Source: JBKEDS01 sp047975545 (lineage in GTDB: Bacteria; Bacteroidota; Bacteroidia; Flavobacteriales; Flavobacteriaceae). Taken from it: 52,137 bases of DNA. The translations under genes were made by a program, and so were the position numbers. Shown here piece by piece: positions 31,940 to 41,498 of the stretch. Each line of letters begins with the position of its first letter. The stretch's first letter is position 1. The stretch lies in NCBI GenBank assembly GCA_047975545.1, contig JBKEDS010000009.1, positions 1-52,137 of the forward strand. Direction: 5' to 3'. The notes beneath the pieces were generated by a model, which did no database searches, had not been told where the DNA came from, and saw only the letters and a program-made list of their open reading frames with translations.

Positions 31940-32988
31940 AAATGTTTTTGTATATTCGTAATAAGCGTGATGGTTTTTTCCTGTGGAAAACAAGAAAAAC
32001 ACATTAAATTTAATTCTATTGAAGTTGAAACACTTTTGCGGGATTCGCTTCTAAGTGTTCGGGCCATAACCATTTTAAACGATAAAAGTTTAGCGTTCGC
32101 AGCCAATAACGGCGTTTTTGGTATGTATAGCCCAAATACGAAAACTTGGCAAACCGCCGTACAAAAACACGATAGTTTACTGCCCCATTTTAGGGCAGTT
32201 GCCCATACCGCAACCAATTTTTTATGCTAAGCATCAATACGCCCGCTTTGCTGTTTAAAACGGGAAATTCCGGAAAAATGGAACTGGTTTATAAAGAAGA
32301 AGGCGAAGGCGTATTTTACAACGCCATGGCCTTTTGGAACAACAATGAAGGCATTGCCGTTGGCGATAGTGTTGGCGGGTGTTTGTCTATTATTATAACC
32401 CGAAACGGTGGGCAAACTTGGGAAAAACTTAAATGCGAAGATTTACCGATTTCCAATAGTGCAGAAGGCGCCTTTGCAGCCAGCAACACTAACATAAAAA
32501 CTATGGGCGGTAAAGCGTGGATAGGCACCACAAAAGGCAATATATACTATTCCGGGGACAAAGGCAAAACATGGCAACTTATTGAAACCCCCATTATAAA
32601 AACAAAAGACACTGAAGGCATTTATTCCTTGGATTTTTACAACGACCAAACAGGGTTTGCCATTGGCGGCGATTATACTAACCCCGATAACGATACTGCC
32701 AACAAAATAGCAACCAACGATGGCGGCAAAACATGGCAATTAATGGCTTCAGGGCAACAACCCGGTTACCGAAGTTGCGTGCAATATGTGCCCAATAGCA
32801 ACGGACAAGCGCTTGTAGCCGTAGGGTTTAAGGGTATTGATTTTAGTGGGGATGCAGGCGTAACATGGCAGCATTTAAGCGACGAAAGTTTTTATACTAT
32901 TAGGTTTTTAAACGATAGTGTGGCCTATGCGGGAGGCTCGGGTAGGATTTCTAAAATTATATTTGGTTCTAAAATAAGTAACCGATAA
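31937..32988 (+). pseudogene. Lipoprotein with BNR/YCF48-like repeats, frameshifted in a T run
   Basis: Two overlapping frames read as one protein. The first (31937-32230) begins with a lipoprotein signal, MKCFCIFVISVMVFSC, with lipobox Cys16, and runs to FRAVAHTATNF. The second continues (MLSINTPALLFKTG) to 32988 with repeated W-x-x-GKTW segments (NGGQTWEKL, DKGKTWQLI, DGGKTWQLM, DAGVTWQHL) typical of BNR/YCF48-type beta-propellers. Adding one T to the six-T run at 32218-32223 restores a continuous protein of about 350 residues. This is a one-base deletion, a sequencing error in a homopolymer, or slippage. The second part could still be made from its own ATG but without a signal peptide. Function is unknown; a photosystem-stability-like propeller on the outer membrane or periplasm is inferred. 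Confidence 0.75.
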
Positions 32989-33043
32989 CAATAATTGTGG
33001 AGGCTGGAGCATATTGAAGTCTCCATAAAAACAAAAAAATCAC

Positions 33044-35047
33044 TCACACCTTCAACTTGTCCAATTTACCTTGGTAGGTTTTTATTTCGTCCCGTAATTT
33101 GGCAGCCACGATAAAATCCAGGGCTTTGGCGGCCTCTTCCATAAGTTTTCGCCTTTCCCGTATTTTCTTTTCCAGTTCGGGCTTGCTTAAATATTCGCTT
33201 TCGGGCTCGGCAGCTTTTTTGGCTTCCAACTCGTAACTGTACGTGCTAACCGAATTTTTGGACAATGCGTTATCCAAACTTTTGTTTAAGGGTTGTGGGG
33301 TTATGTTGTGCTTGGTGTTGTAGTTAATCTGCTTTTCGCGCCTGTAATTAGTTTCGTCTATGGTTTGCTGCATGCTGTTTGTTATTTTATCGGCATACAT
33401 AATGGCTTTGCCAGCTATGTTCCGGGCAGCGCGCCCAACAGTTTGGGTTAACGAACGTGTGGAGCGCAAAAAGCCTTCCTTATCGGCATCCAATATGGCT
33501 ACCAACGATACTTCGGGCAAATCCAAGCCTTCCCGCAGTAGGTTTACGCCCACGAGAACATCAAAAAGGCCTTTGCGTAAATCTTGCATAATTTCTACAC
33601 GTTCCAAGGTGTCCACATCGCTATGGATGTAGCGACAGCGTATTTGTATACGCTCCAAATATTTGGTAAGTTCCTCGGCCATACGTTTGGTAAGCGTGGT
33701 TACCAGGGTGCGTTCGTCCTTTTCTACCCGTATTTGTATTTCTTCAATTAAATCGTCTATTTGGTTTAGGCTTGGGCGTACCTCGATTATGGGATCCAAA
33801 AGCCCCGTTGGCCTAATAACCTGTTCGATATAAACGCCGTCGGTTTTTTTAAGCTCATAATCGGCGGGCGTGGCACTTACGTAAATAACTTGGTTTTGTA
33901 TGGCCTCGAATTCCTCAAATTTTAGCGGACGGTTGTCCATGGCGGCGGGTAGGCGAAACCCGTATTCCACCAAATTTTCCTTTCGGCTACGGTCGCCGCC
34001 GTACATGGCGTGCACTTGCGAAATGGTTACGTGGCTTTCGTCTACCACCATCAAGTAATCATCTGGAAAATAATCCAATAGGCAAAAGGGGCGTGTGCCG
34101 GGTTTTCGGCCATCGAGGTATCTGGAATAATTTTCAATGCCCGAGCAATAGCCCAGTTCCCGAATCATTTCCAAATCAAACTCGGTACGTTCCTTTAAGC
34201 GTTTGGCTTCAAGGTGTTTTCCTATTTCATTAAAATAATCGTATTGCTTAACCAAATCGTCTTGGATTTCCTTTATTGCATTTTGAAGCACATCGGGCGA
34301 AGTTACAAACATATTGGCGGGGTAAATATTCAAACGCTCGTAATGTTCTATAACTTCGTTGGTTTGAATGTCGAAGGCTTCAATATCCTCGATTTCATCG
34401 CCAAAAAAGTGGATTCTGAAAGCGTGGTCGGCATAGCTTGGGAATACATCTACGGTATCGCCTTTTATTCTGAAATTCCCGTGACGGAAATCGGCCTCGG
34501 TCCTGGAATATAAACTCTGTACCAACCTATGCAATAGTTTGGTGCGTGAAATTTCTTGGTTGCGTTCAATGGAAATTACATTTTTTTGAAACTCCACGGG
34601 GTTGCCAATACCGTACAGGCACGACACCGAGGCCACCACCAAGACATCGCGCCGCCCCGACAAAAGGGAAGAGGTGGCGCTAAGGCGCATTTTTTCTATT
34701 TCCTCGTTTATGGATAAATCTTTTTCAATATAAACGCCCGTAACGGGAATGTAAGCCTCGGGTTGGTAATAATCGTAGTACGACACAAAATATTCGACAG
34801 CATTATTAGGAAAAAATTGCTTAAATTCCGAATATAACTGTGCTGCCAAGGTTTTGTTGTGTGCCAATACCAAAGTAGGGCGTTGTACTTCCTGTATAAC
34901 GTTGGCCACGGTAAAGGTTTTGCCCGAACCGGTAACGCCCAACAGGGTTTGGTACTTGTCCTTGGCCAAAATGCCTTCGGAAAGTTGTTTTATGGCCTGG
35001 GGCTGGTCGCCCGTGGGCTTAAATTTCGATTCTATTTTGAATTTCAT
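33044..35047 (-). CDS. uvrB: UvrABC system protein B
   Basis: A 667-residue nucleotide-excision-repair helicase. Walker A GVTGSGKT is at 37-44, the beta-hairpin YYDYYQPEAYIP at 90-101, DESH in the middle, motif VI TVGRAARN near 540, and the C-terminal UVR domain (about 625-660) that binds UvrC. Length is normal. pheT lies 76 bp upstream on the same strand. It acts in the cytoplasm with UvrA, whose gene is about 2.8 kb away on the other side of pheT. Confidence 0.97.
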   Translation of the reverse strand: MKFKIESKFKPTGDQPQAIKQLSEGILAKDKYQTLLGVTGSGKTFTVANVIQEVQRPTLVLAHNKTLAAQLYSEFKQFFPNNAVEYFVSYYDYYQPEAYIPVTGVYIEKDLSINEEIEKMRLSATSSLLSGRRDVLVVASVSCLYGIGNPVEFQKNVISIERNQEISRTKLLHRLVQSLYSRTEADFRHGNFRIKGDTVDVFPSYADHAFRIHFFGDEIEDIEAFDIQTNEVIEHYERLNIYPANMFVTSPDVLQNAIKEIQDDLVKQYDYFNEIGKHLEAKRLKERTEFDLEMIRELGYCSGIENYSRYLDGRKPGTRPFCLLDYFPDDYLMVVDESHVTISQVHAMYGGDRSRKENLVEYGFRLPAAMDNRPLKFEEFEAIQNQVIYVSATPADYELKKTDGVYIEQVIRPTGLLDPIIEVRPSLNQIDDLIEEIQIRVEKDERTLVTTLTKRMAEELTKYLERIQIRCRYIHSDVDTLERVEIMQDLRKGLFDVLVGVNLLREGLDLPEVSLVAILDADKEGFLRSTRSLTQTVGRAARNIAGKAIMYADKITNSMQQTIDETNYRREKQINYNTKHNITPQPLNKSLDNALSKNSVSTYSYELEAKKAAEPESEYLSKPELEKKIRERRKLMEEAAKALDFIVAAKLRDEIKTYQGKLDKLKV

Positions 35048-35123
35048 ACCGCAAAATTAAGGAAAAACGACTCATGCTTAAAGGTTGATGCCTTAATATT
35101 GCTTTTCCGTTTAGGATTGCATG

Positions 35124-37550
35124 TTATCTTAATTCGGCACCGAGCTGGTTTTCGAAATTGGATTGTAGCTTGGCCATTATTCTGTCGATTTGCTTGTCGT
35201 TAAGGGTTTTGCTTTCGTCCTGTAACGTAAAGCTCACGGCGTAGCTTTTTTTGCCCTCCGGTAAATTTTTGCCTTGGTAAACGTCGAACAAATTAACTTG
35301 TTTTAATAGCTGCTTTTCGGTTTGTTTGGCAATTTTGTAAACGGCTTCAAAGCTAACGTTGTTATCTATCAACAAAGCAAAATCACGGCGTACTTCCGGA
35401 TATTTGGGTATGGCTTTAAAAGCCATTTTGTTGTGCTTTACCAAAACTAAAACAGCATCCCAATCAAAATTAGCAAACAGCACTTCTTGCGAAATTCCAA
35501 ACGCTTTTAAAATTGGTTTTTTAACCAAGCCAAAGTTTACCAATACCGTTTTTCCAAATGTTAAGTTAAGGCCTTCACTAAATATACTATTGCTTGTTGG
35601 TGTTTCTTGGTATTTGGTAATGCCCAAACGCTCTAAAATACTATTTACATAGGCTTTTAAATAGAAGAAATTGGTTTTGTTGTTGGTTTCGCTCCAATTT
35701 TCGGGTGTTTTGTCCCCGGTAATAAACAGGGACATGTTTTTGAACTCGTCTTGTTTACCATTAATATTTTGATAGGTTTTTCCAAACTCGAACAGTTTTA
35801 AATCGTTGCGCTTTCTGTTTAAATTAAAGGCAACGGCCTCCAATCCCGAAAACAATAACGATTGCCTTAACACCGACAGTTCGTTGCTTAAAGGATTTAA
35901 TATGGTAACGTTGTGCTCGGGTTTTAAATCTTGGTTAAGGGCTACATAATTAGGGGAGGTAAGCGAATTGGACAGGATTTCGAAAAAGCCCTGCGACGCC
36001 AATTGGTTGCCTATTATGTTTTGGATTTTATAATCTTCAAACTTAGAGCTATTTGAAATAGAAGCATTTAATTTTTCCGTAGTTTTAACGTTATTATAGC
36101 CGTAAACCCGTAGTATTTCCTCGATTATATCGGCTTCCCGTTGCACATCGTTTCTGTAAGCGGGTACAGTAAGGCCCAAGCCTGTTTCGGTAACGTTGTT
36201 CACCTTTATTTCTAAAGAAGAAAGGATTTGTTTTATGGTTTCCTTCGGAATTTCCTCGCCAATTAGCTTTTTAGTATTTTCGAACGTAAAACGTACCTGA
36301 AAATCTTGGATTTTCTTAGGGTACAAATCGGTAATATCGCTGGTTACCTCGCCACCAGCGACCTCCTGTATTAGTAAAGCGGCCCGTTTTAGGGCATATT
36401 CTGTTATATTGGGGTCTATGCCGCGCTCGAACCTAAACGAGGCATCGGTATTTAAGCCATGGCGTTTGGCTGTTTTTCTAATACTTACGGGGTTAAAATA
36501 GGCACTTTCCAAGAAAATTGCCGTTGTGTTTTCTGAAACTCCCGAGTGCAGTCCGCCAAAAACCCCGGCGATGCACATGGGTTTTTCGGTATTGCAAATC
36601 ATTAAATCGTCTTGGTGAAGTTCGCGTTCAACCCCATCTAAAGTTATAAATTTTGTGCCTGTGGGAAGCGTTTTAACCACAACTTTATTGCCTTCTATTT
36701 TATTGGCATCGAAAGCATGCAGGGGCTGCCCCAGTTCGTGAAGCACGTAATTGGTAGCATCTACAATATTATTTATGGGGTTTAGGCCTATGGCTTTTAA
36801 CCTATGCTGTAACCATTTTGGCGAATCCTTAACCTCAATACCCGAAATGGTTACCCCGCAGTATCGGGGCGCCAAGGTTTTATCCTCAACGGTAATATCC
36901 ATTTTCAAGGTACGGCTGTTGGTGTGGTAGGCGCTTACCGATGGTGTTATTAATTCTAAATTTATTTCTTTTTGAAGTAGCCCTGCCTTTAAATCCCGTG
37001 CTACGCCCCAATGGCTCATGGCATCGGCACGGTTGGGGGTTAGGCCTATTTCGAATACTTTGTCGTTTTCAATTTCGAAAATTTCGGCGCATGGTGTGCC
37101 TACTTTTAAATCGTTAGACAAAACCATAATGCCGTCGTGCGATTTGCCCAATCCTAATTCGTCTTCGGCACAAATCATACCGTGGCTGTCCTCGCCCCGG
37201 ATTTTTCCTTTTTTTATGGCCCACGCTTCGCCTTCGGGGGTATACAACGTTGTGCCTATGGTGGCCACGGGTACTTTTTGCCCGGCCACAACGTTTGGTG
37301 CGCCACAAACAATTTTTAAGGGTTCTTCTTCACCTATATTAACAGTAGTTAACTTTAGTTTGTCGGCATTTGGGTGTTGTATGCAGGTAAGCACTTCGCC
37401 TACAACCACACCTTCCAAGCCGCCTTTAATAGATTGGTAGGGGGTTATGCCTTCTACCTCAAGGCCTAAATCCGTAAGTAGTTCGCCCGTTTGCTCGGCG
37501 GTCCAATCAACTTTTATAAACTGTTTTAGCCAATTGTAGGAAATTTTCAT
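35124..37550 (-). CDS. pheT: Phenylalanyl-tRNA synthetase beta subunit
   Basis: An 808-residue beta chain of the heterotetrameric PheRS. In order: tRNA-binding OB domain (about 40-150, VVGEVLTCIQHPNADKLKLTTV), B3/B4 editing domain (about 215-400), B5 domain (about 410-475), catalytic-like core (about 480-690) and a C-terminal ferredoxin-fold anticodon-binding domain (about 715-808, KYPEVRRDFALLID). The alpha subunit gene is not adjacent, as is usual in Bacteroidota. A strong promoter (TTG-N19-TATCTTTG on the minus strand) lies about 90 bp upstream. Confidence 0.97.
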   Translation of the reverse strand: MKISYNWLKQFIKVDWTAEQTGELLTDLGLEVEGITPYQSIKGGLEGVVVGEVLTCIQHPNADKLKLTTVNIGEEEPLKIVCGAPNVVAGQKVPVATIGTTLYTPEGEAWAIKKGKIRGEDSHGMICAEDELGLGKSHDGIMVLSNDLKVGTPCAEIFEIENDKVFEIGLTPNRADAMSHWGVARDLKAGLLQKEINLELITPSVSAYHTNSRTLKMDITVEDKTLAPRYCGVTISGIEVKDSPKWLQHRLKAIGLNPINNIVDATNYVLHELGQPLHAFDANKIEGNKVVVKTLPTGTKFITLDGVERELHQDDLMICNTEKPMCIAGVFGGLHSGVSENTTAIFLESAYFNPVSIRKTAKRHGLNTDASFRFERGIDPNITEYALKRAALLIQEVAGGEVTSDITDLYPKKIQDFQVRFTFENTKKLIGEEIPKETIKQILSSLEIKVNNVTETGLGLTVPAYRNDVQREADIIEEILRVYGYNNVKTTEKLNASISNSSKFEDYKIQNIIGNQLASQGFFEILSNSLTSPNYVALNQDLKPEHNVTILNPLSNELSVLRQSLLFSGLEAVAFNLNRKRNDLKLFEFGKTYQNINGKQDEFKNMSLFITGDKTPENWSETNNKTNFFYLKAYVNSILERLGITKYQETPTSNSIFSEGLNLTFGKTVLVNFGLVKKPILKAFGISQEVLFANFDWDAVLVLVKHNKMAFKAIPKYPEVRRDFALLIDNNVSFEAVYKIAKQTEKQLLKQVNLFDVYQGKNLPEGKKSYAVSFTLQDESKTLNDKQIDRIMAKLQSNFENQLGAELR

Positions 37551-37638
37551 TTATTTTAAATTTTAGTAATTAACTGTTAATTGTGTTGGTTGGTATTGTT
37601 CACCGCCTGTTAAATACCCATTGTGGGTTTTAGGAGGG

Positions 37639-37668
37639 CAAAGATAAAATATTGCGTTAAGCATTCAA
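37639..37668 (-). promoter_or_regulatory. pheT promoter, TTG-N19-TATCTTTG
   Basis: On the minus strand the -7 element TATCTTTG (37646-37639) is preceded by TTG (37668-37666) with a 19-base spacer, a full match to the Bacteroidota consensus. The leader to the ATG at 37550 is about 80 bases. Confidence 0.75.
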
Positions 37669-37852
37669 ACTAATAGTGTTGTAATTTCGGTACAAACCCA
37701 TACTTTGATGTTTAAACTTTTGAGAAGATAGTCGTTGGTGATTGAGCGGGCCGAGGAATGGGTAGGAAAAATCCTTTTTTGCCTTGGCGGAATTTACCGT
37801 TTTTAAAAAACAAACACAATATAAATTCACAATAAGTTAACAACTAATATTG

Positions 37853-37860
37853 TACATTTG
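37853..37860 (+). promoter_or_regulatory. Candidate -7 element TACATTTG for uvrA
   Basis: Exact TAnnTTTG match ending 16 bases before the ATG at 37876. It lies where an upstream TTG in-frame start would be, so it fixes the ATG as the start. Confidence 0.6.
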
Positions 37861-37875
37861 CGCTTTTGCCAATTT

Positions 37876-40707
37876 ATGAGCCAGTTTAACGATAACATTG
37901 AAGTAAAAGGAGCCCGGGTGCACAACCTAAAAAACATAGATGTAACCATACCAAGGGAAAAGTTGGTGGTTATTACGGGGTTGTCGGGCAGCGGAAAATC
38001 GTCCTTGGCGTTCGATACCATTTATGCCGAAGGCCAGCGCCGTTATATTGAAACCTTTTCGGCTTATGCCAGACAATTCCTCGGCGGTTTGGAGCGCCCT
38101 GATGTTGATAAAATCGATGGGCTTTCGCCCGTTATTGCCATCGAGCAAAAAACCACCAGCAAATCGCCACGCTCCACTGTGGGTACCATTACCGAAATTT
38201 ACGACTTTTTGCGCCTGCTTTTTGCACGGGCCAGTGATGCTTACAGTTATAATACTGGCGAAAAAATGGTAAGTTATAGCGACGAGCAAATAAAAGCGCT
38301 TATTGTTAACGATTTTAAAGACAAGCGCATCAATATCCTATCGCCCGTAATCCGCTCCCGAAAGGGGCATTACCGCGAACTGTTCGAACAAATAGCCAAA
38401 CAGGGCTTTGTAAAAGTACGCACCGATGGCGAAATTCGGGATATTGTAAAAGGCCTAAAACTGGACCGCTACAAAACCCACGATGTCGAAATTGTTATAG
38501 ACCGTTTGGTGGTAAATGAAACCGCCGATACCGATAAACGCCTTGCCGAAAGCATAAATACCGCCATGTACCACGGCGAGGACGTGCTTATGGTTTTGGA
38601 CCAAGACACCAACGAAACCCGCTATTTTAGCCGTAATTTAATGTGTCCGTCCTCGGGTATTTCTTACCCCAACCCCGAACCCAACAATTTTTCGTTCAAC
38701 TCGCCAAAAGGCGCTTGCGATACTTGTGGCGGCATTGGCACGCTGTATCAAGTCAATGTAAAAAAAATAGTTCCAGACGAAAGCCTGTCCATAAAAAACG
38801 GTGCTTTGGCGCCCCACGGCGCACAAAAAAACTCGTGGATTTTCAAGCAGTTGGAAACCATTGCGCAACGCTTTAACTTTAAACTAACCGATGCCTACAA
38901 GGATATTCCCGAAGCCGCCAAACAAATAATTATTTATGGCGGAAACGAAAAATTTTCGGTCGATAGCAAATCGCTTGGCGTTACCCGTAATTACAAAATA
39001 GATTTCGAGGGCATTGCCAATTTTATAGAAAACCAATACAACAGCGCCGAAACCACATCAATAAAACGTTGGGCAAAGGAGTATATGGACAAAATTGAAT
39101 GCCCTACTTGCCACGGCAGCCGTTTAAAACAGGAGTCGCTCTATTTCAAAATAAACAACAAAAACATAGCCGAACTGGCCAATACCGATATTGTGGAACT
39201 TGCCGAATGGTTTAAGGAACTGCCAAAGCACCTATCGGAAAAACAATTTAAAATAGCCGAGGAAATACTAAAGGAAATAAACGCCCGGTTACAATTTTTG
39301 TTGGATGTTGGCTTAAACTACCTATCGCTAAACCGAAGCTCGAAATCGCTTTCTGGTGGCGAGGCACAGCGCATTAGGCTGGCCACGCAAATAGGTTCGC
39401 AATTGGTGGGCGTACTTTATATTTTGGACGAGCCCAGTATAGGCCTGCACCAGCGCGACAACGAAAAACTCATTAACTCATTGGTGTCGCTGCGGGATAT
39501 TGGCAATTCGGTTATCGTGGTCGAACACGACAAGGATATGATAGAACGTGCTGATTATGTTATTGACATTGGCCCAAAAGCAGGGAAACACGGCGGCGAC
39601 ATTATAAGCACGGGCACGCCAAAGGAACTTTTAAAGCACCACACCCTAACCGCCGATTATTTAAACGGCACCAAAACCATTGAAATACCCAAGGCACGGC
39701 GCGAGGGCAATGGCAAGTTTTTAGAACTTAACGGCTGCACGGGCAACAACCTAAAAAACATTTCGGTTACCTTTCCCTTGGGCAAAATGATAGGTGTTAC
39801 GGGCGTTTCGGGCAGCGGTAAATCTACCCTAATAAACGAAACCCTATATCCTATTTTAAATGCCCATTACTTTAACGGCGTAAAAAAGCCCATGCCCTAC
39901 AAAAGTATTAAGGGCTTGGAACATATCGACAAGGTAATCGATATAAACCAATCGCCCATTGGCCGTACCCCACGTAGCAACCCCGCCACCTATACGGGTA
40001 CGTTTAGCGAAATACGGGCGCTTTTTGCCAAAACCCCCGAAGCCATGATTAGAGGCTATAAAGCAGGGCGTTTTAGTTTTAATGTGAAAGGCGGCCGCTG
40101 CGAAACTTGCCAAGGCGGTGGGCTTCGGGTTATTGAAATGAACTTCCTGCCCGACGTTTACGTCGAGTGCGAAACTTGCCAAGGCAAGCGTTTTAACCGT
40201 GAAACCTTGGAAATTCGCTATAAGGGAAAATCGATTAGCGATGTGCTAAACATGACCATAAACGAGGCCGTAGATTTTTTCGAGCATATCCCCAAAATTC
40301 ACAAAAAACTAAAAACCATAAAGGATGTAGGCTTGGGCTACATAACCCTTGGCCAACAAAGCACCACGCTTTCGGGCGGCGAGGCGCAACGCATAAAACT
40401 AGCCACCGAACTTAGCAAGCGCGACACGGGCAATACCTTTTACATTTTGGACGAACCCACAACCGGGCTGCATTTCGAGGATATTCGGGTATTAATGCTG
40501 GTGCTTAACAAATTGGTAAAAAAAGGAAATACCGTTTTAATAATAGAACACAATTTAGACGTTATAAAAACCGTTGACCATATTATCGATATAGGTTATG
40601 AAGGTGGAAAAGGCGGCGGAAAAATTATTGCCGAAGGCACGCCGGAAGAAGTTGCCAAGCACCCCAAAAGCCATACGGCAAGATTTTTGAAGAAAGAATT
40701 AAATTAA
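37876..40707 (+). CDS. uvrA: UvrABC system protein A
   Basis: A 943-residue excision-repair damage sensor with two ABC-type ATPase halves. Walker A motifs are GLSGSGKS (35-42) and GVSGSGKS (near 645). ABC signatures are LSGGEAQRIRLA and LSGGEAQRIKLA. The second zinc module (CETCQGG ... CETCQG, near 745-770) is complete. In the first zinc module C257, C281 and C284 are present, but the expected second cysteine is serine (CPSSG, S260). The start is the ATG at 37876 rather than an upstream TTG because a promoter element lies there. The LOG-family gene follows after 23 bp. Confidence 0.97.
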   Translation: MSQFNDNIEVKGARVHNLKNIDVTIPREKLVVITGLSGSGKSSLAFDTIYAEGQRRYIETFSAYARQFLGGLERPDVDKIDGLSPVIAIEQKTTSKSPRSTVGTITEIYDFLRLLFARASDAYSYNTGEKMVSYSDEQIKALIVNDFKDKRINILSPVIRSRKGHYRELFEQIAKQGFVKVRTDGEIRDIVKGLKLDRYKTHDVEIVIDRLVVNETADTDKRLAESINTAMYHGEDVLMVLDQDTNETRYFSRNLMCPSSGISYPNPEPNNFSFNSPKGACDTCGGIGTLYQVNVKKIVPDESLSIKNGALAPHGAQKNSWIFKQLETIAQRFNFKLTDAYKDIPEAAKQIIIYGGNEKFSVDSKSLGVTRNYKIDFEGIANFIENQYNSAETTSIKRWAKEYMDKIECPTCHGSRLKQESLYFKINNKNIAELANTDIVELAEWFKELPKHLSEKQFKIAEEILKEINARLQFLLDVGLNYLSLNRSSKSLSGGEAQRIRLATQIGSQLVGVLYILDEPSIGLHQRDNEKLINSLVSLRDIGNSVIVVEHDKDMIERADYVIDIGPKAGKHGGDIISTGTPKELLKHHTLTADYLNGTKTIEIPKARREGNGKFLELNGCTGNNLKNISVTFPLGKMIGVTGVSGSGKSTLINETLYPILNAHYFNGVKKPMPYKSIKGLEHIDKVIDINQSPIGRTPRSNPATYTGTFSEIRALFAKTPEAMIRGYKAGRFSFNVKGGRCETCQGGGLRVIEMNFLPDVYVECETCQGKRFNRETLEIRYKGKSISDVLNMTINEAVDFFEHIPKIHKKLKTIKDVGLGYITLGQQSTTLSGGEAQRIKLATELSKRDTGNTFYILDEPTTGLHFEDIRVLMLVLNKLVKKGNTVLIIEHNLDVIKTVDHIIDIGYEGGKGGGKIIAEGTPEEVAKHPKSHTARFLKKELN

Positions 40708-40730
40708 AATAAATCGACTTAAAAAAAAAC

Positions 40731-41420
40731 ATGAGAAAAGAACAACACCCCAAAGGTTGGAACGAAATAAAAACAAACGACTCTTGGGCTATTTTTAAAA
40801 TAATGGGCGAATTTGTTAACGGTTTCGAGCGCATGAGCCAAATAGGGCCTTGTGTGTCTATTTTTGGTTCGGCCAGAACAAAACCCAACGAAGGTTACTA
40901 CCAATTGGCCGAAAAAATAGCCACCAAAATAGTCGAAGCCGGTTACGGCGTTATTACCGGGGGCGGTCCCGGCATTATGGAGGCCGGTAACAAAGGCGCG
41001 CATATTGGCGGTGGCACATCGGTTGGGCTTAATATCGATTTGCCTTTCGAGCAACACGACAACCCTTATATCGATTCCGATAAGAGCTTGGATTTCGACT
41101 ATTTTTTCGTCCGCAAGGTCATGTTCGTTAAATACTCGCAGGGCTTTGTGGTTATGCCCGGCGGTTTTGGCACTTTGGACGAGCTGTTCGAGGCCATAAC
41201 CCTAATACAAACCCATAAAAGCGAGCAGTTTCCTATAATATTGGTAGGAACCGATTTTTGGAAAGGCCTGTTCGATTGGATTAAATCGACACTTTTGGAA
41301 AAATACGGGAACATATCGCCAAAGGACTTGGATTTAATCCACCTTGTCGATACCGAAAACGAAGTAATTGAAATATTGGACGCCTTCTACCAAAAATCAA
41401 GGCTTAGCCCTAATTTTTAA
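40731..41420 (+). CDS. LOG-family protein (TIGR00730 Rossmann-fold nucleotide hydrolase)
   Basis: A 229-residue protein of the LOG/lysine-decarboxylase-like family. It has the phosphate-binding GGGPGIMEAGNKGA and the diagnostic PGGFGTLDELFEAITLIQTHK motif. Characterised members release nucleobases from nucleoside 5'-monophosphates (cytokinin riboside phosphate hydrolase activity); the physiological substrate in bacteria is uncertain. It is downstream of uvrA by 23 bp and probably read through from it. Confidence 0.88.
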   Translation: MRKEQHPKGWNEIKTNDSWAIFKIMGEFVNGFERMSQIGPCVSIFGSARTKPNEGYYQLAEKIATKIVEAGYGVITGGGPGIMEAGNKGAHIGGGTSVGLNIDLPFEQHDNPYIDSDKSLDFDYFFVRKVMFVKYSQGFVVMPGGFGTLDELFEAITLIQTHKSEQFPIILVGTDFWKGLFDWIKSTLLEKYGNISPKDLDLIHLVDTENEVIEILDAFYQKSRLSPNF

Positions 41421-41498
41421 TCCGTTTTTTGATATTTGCCTACACGGTTTTTAAAAACCTTGTAAGTTTAAAAAGTTGAAATTGCGTTTCGTTTTAAA

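Larger units (their letters stand above)
37551..37875. other. Divergent promoter region between pheT and uvrA
   Basis: A 325-bp gene-free gap. It holds the minus-strand pheT promoter (37639-37668), a small CCCA-TTG-TGGG hairpin (near 37617-37627) in the pheT leader, and the plus-strand uvrA -7 element at 37853-37860. Nothing else stands out in the central 37670-37850 part. Confidence 0.6.

Noticed and set aside
35052..35059. Minus-strand TAATTTTG as uvrB promoter
   Set aside because: Only five bases from the start codon, so transcription would begin at or after the ATG.
41446..41459. Perfect palindrome GGTTTTTAAAAACC between the LOG gene and the M1-like gene
   Set aside because: Low-complexity A/T palindrome without loop or T tract; could be chance, so not called as terminator or operator.
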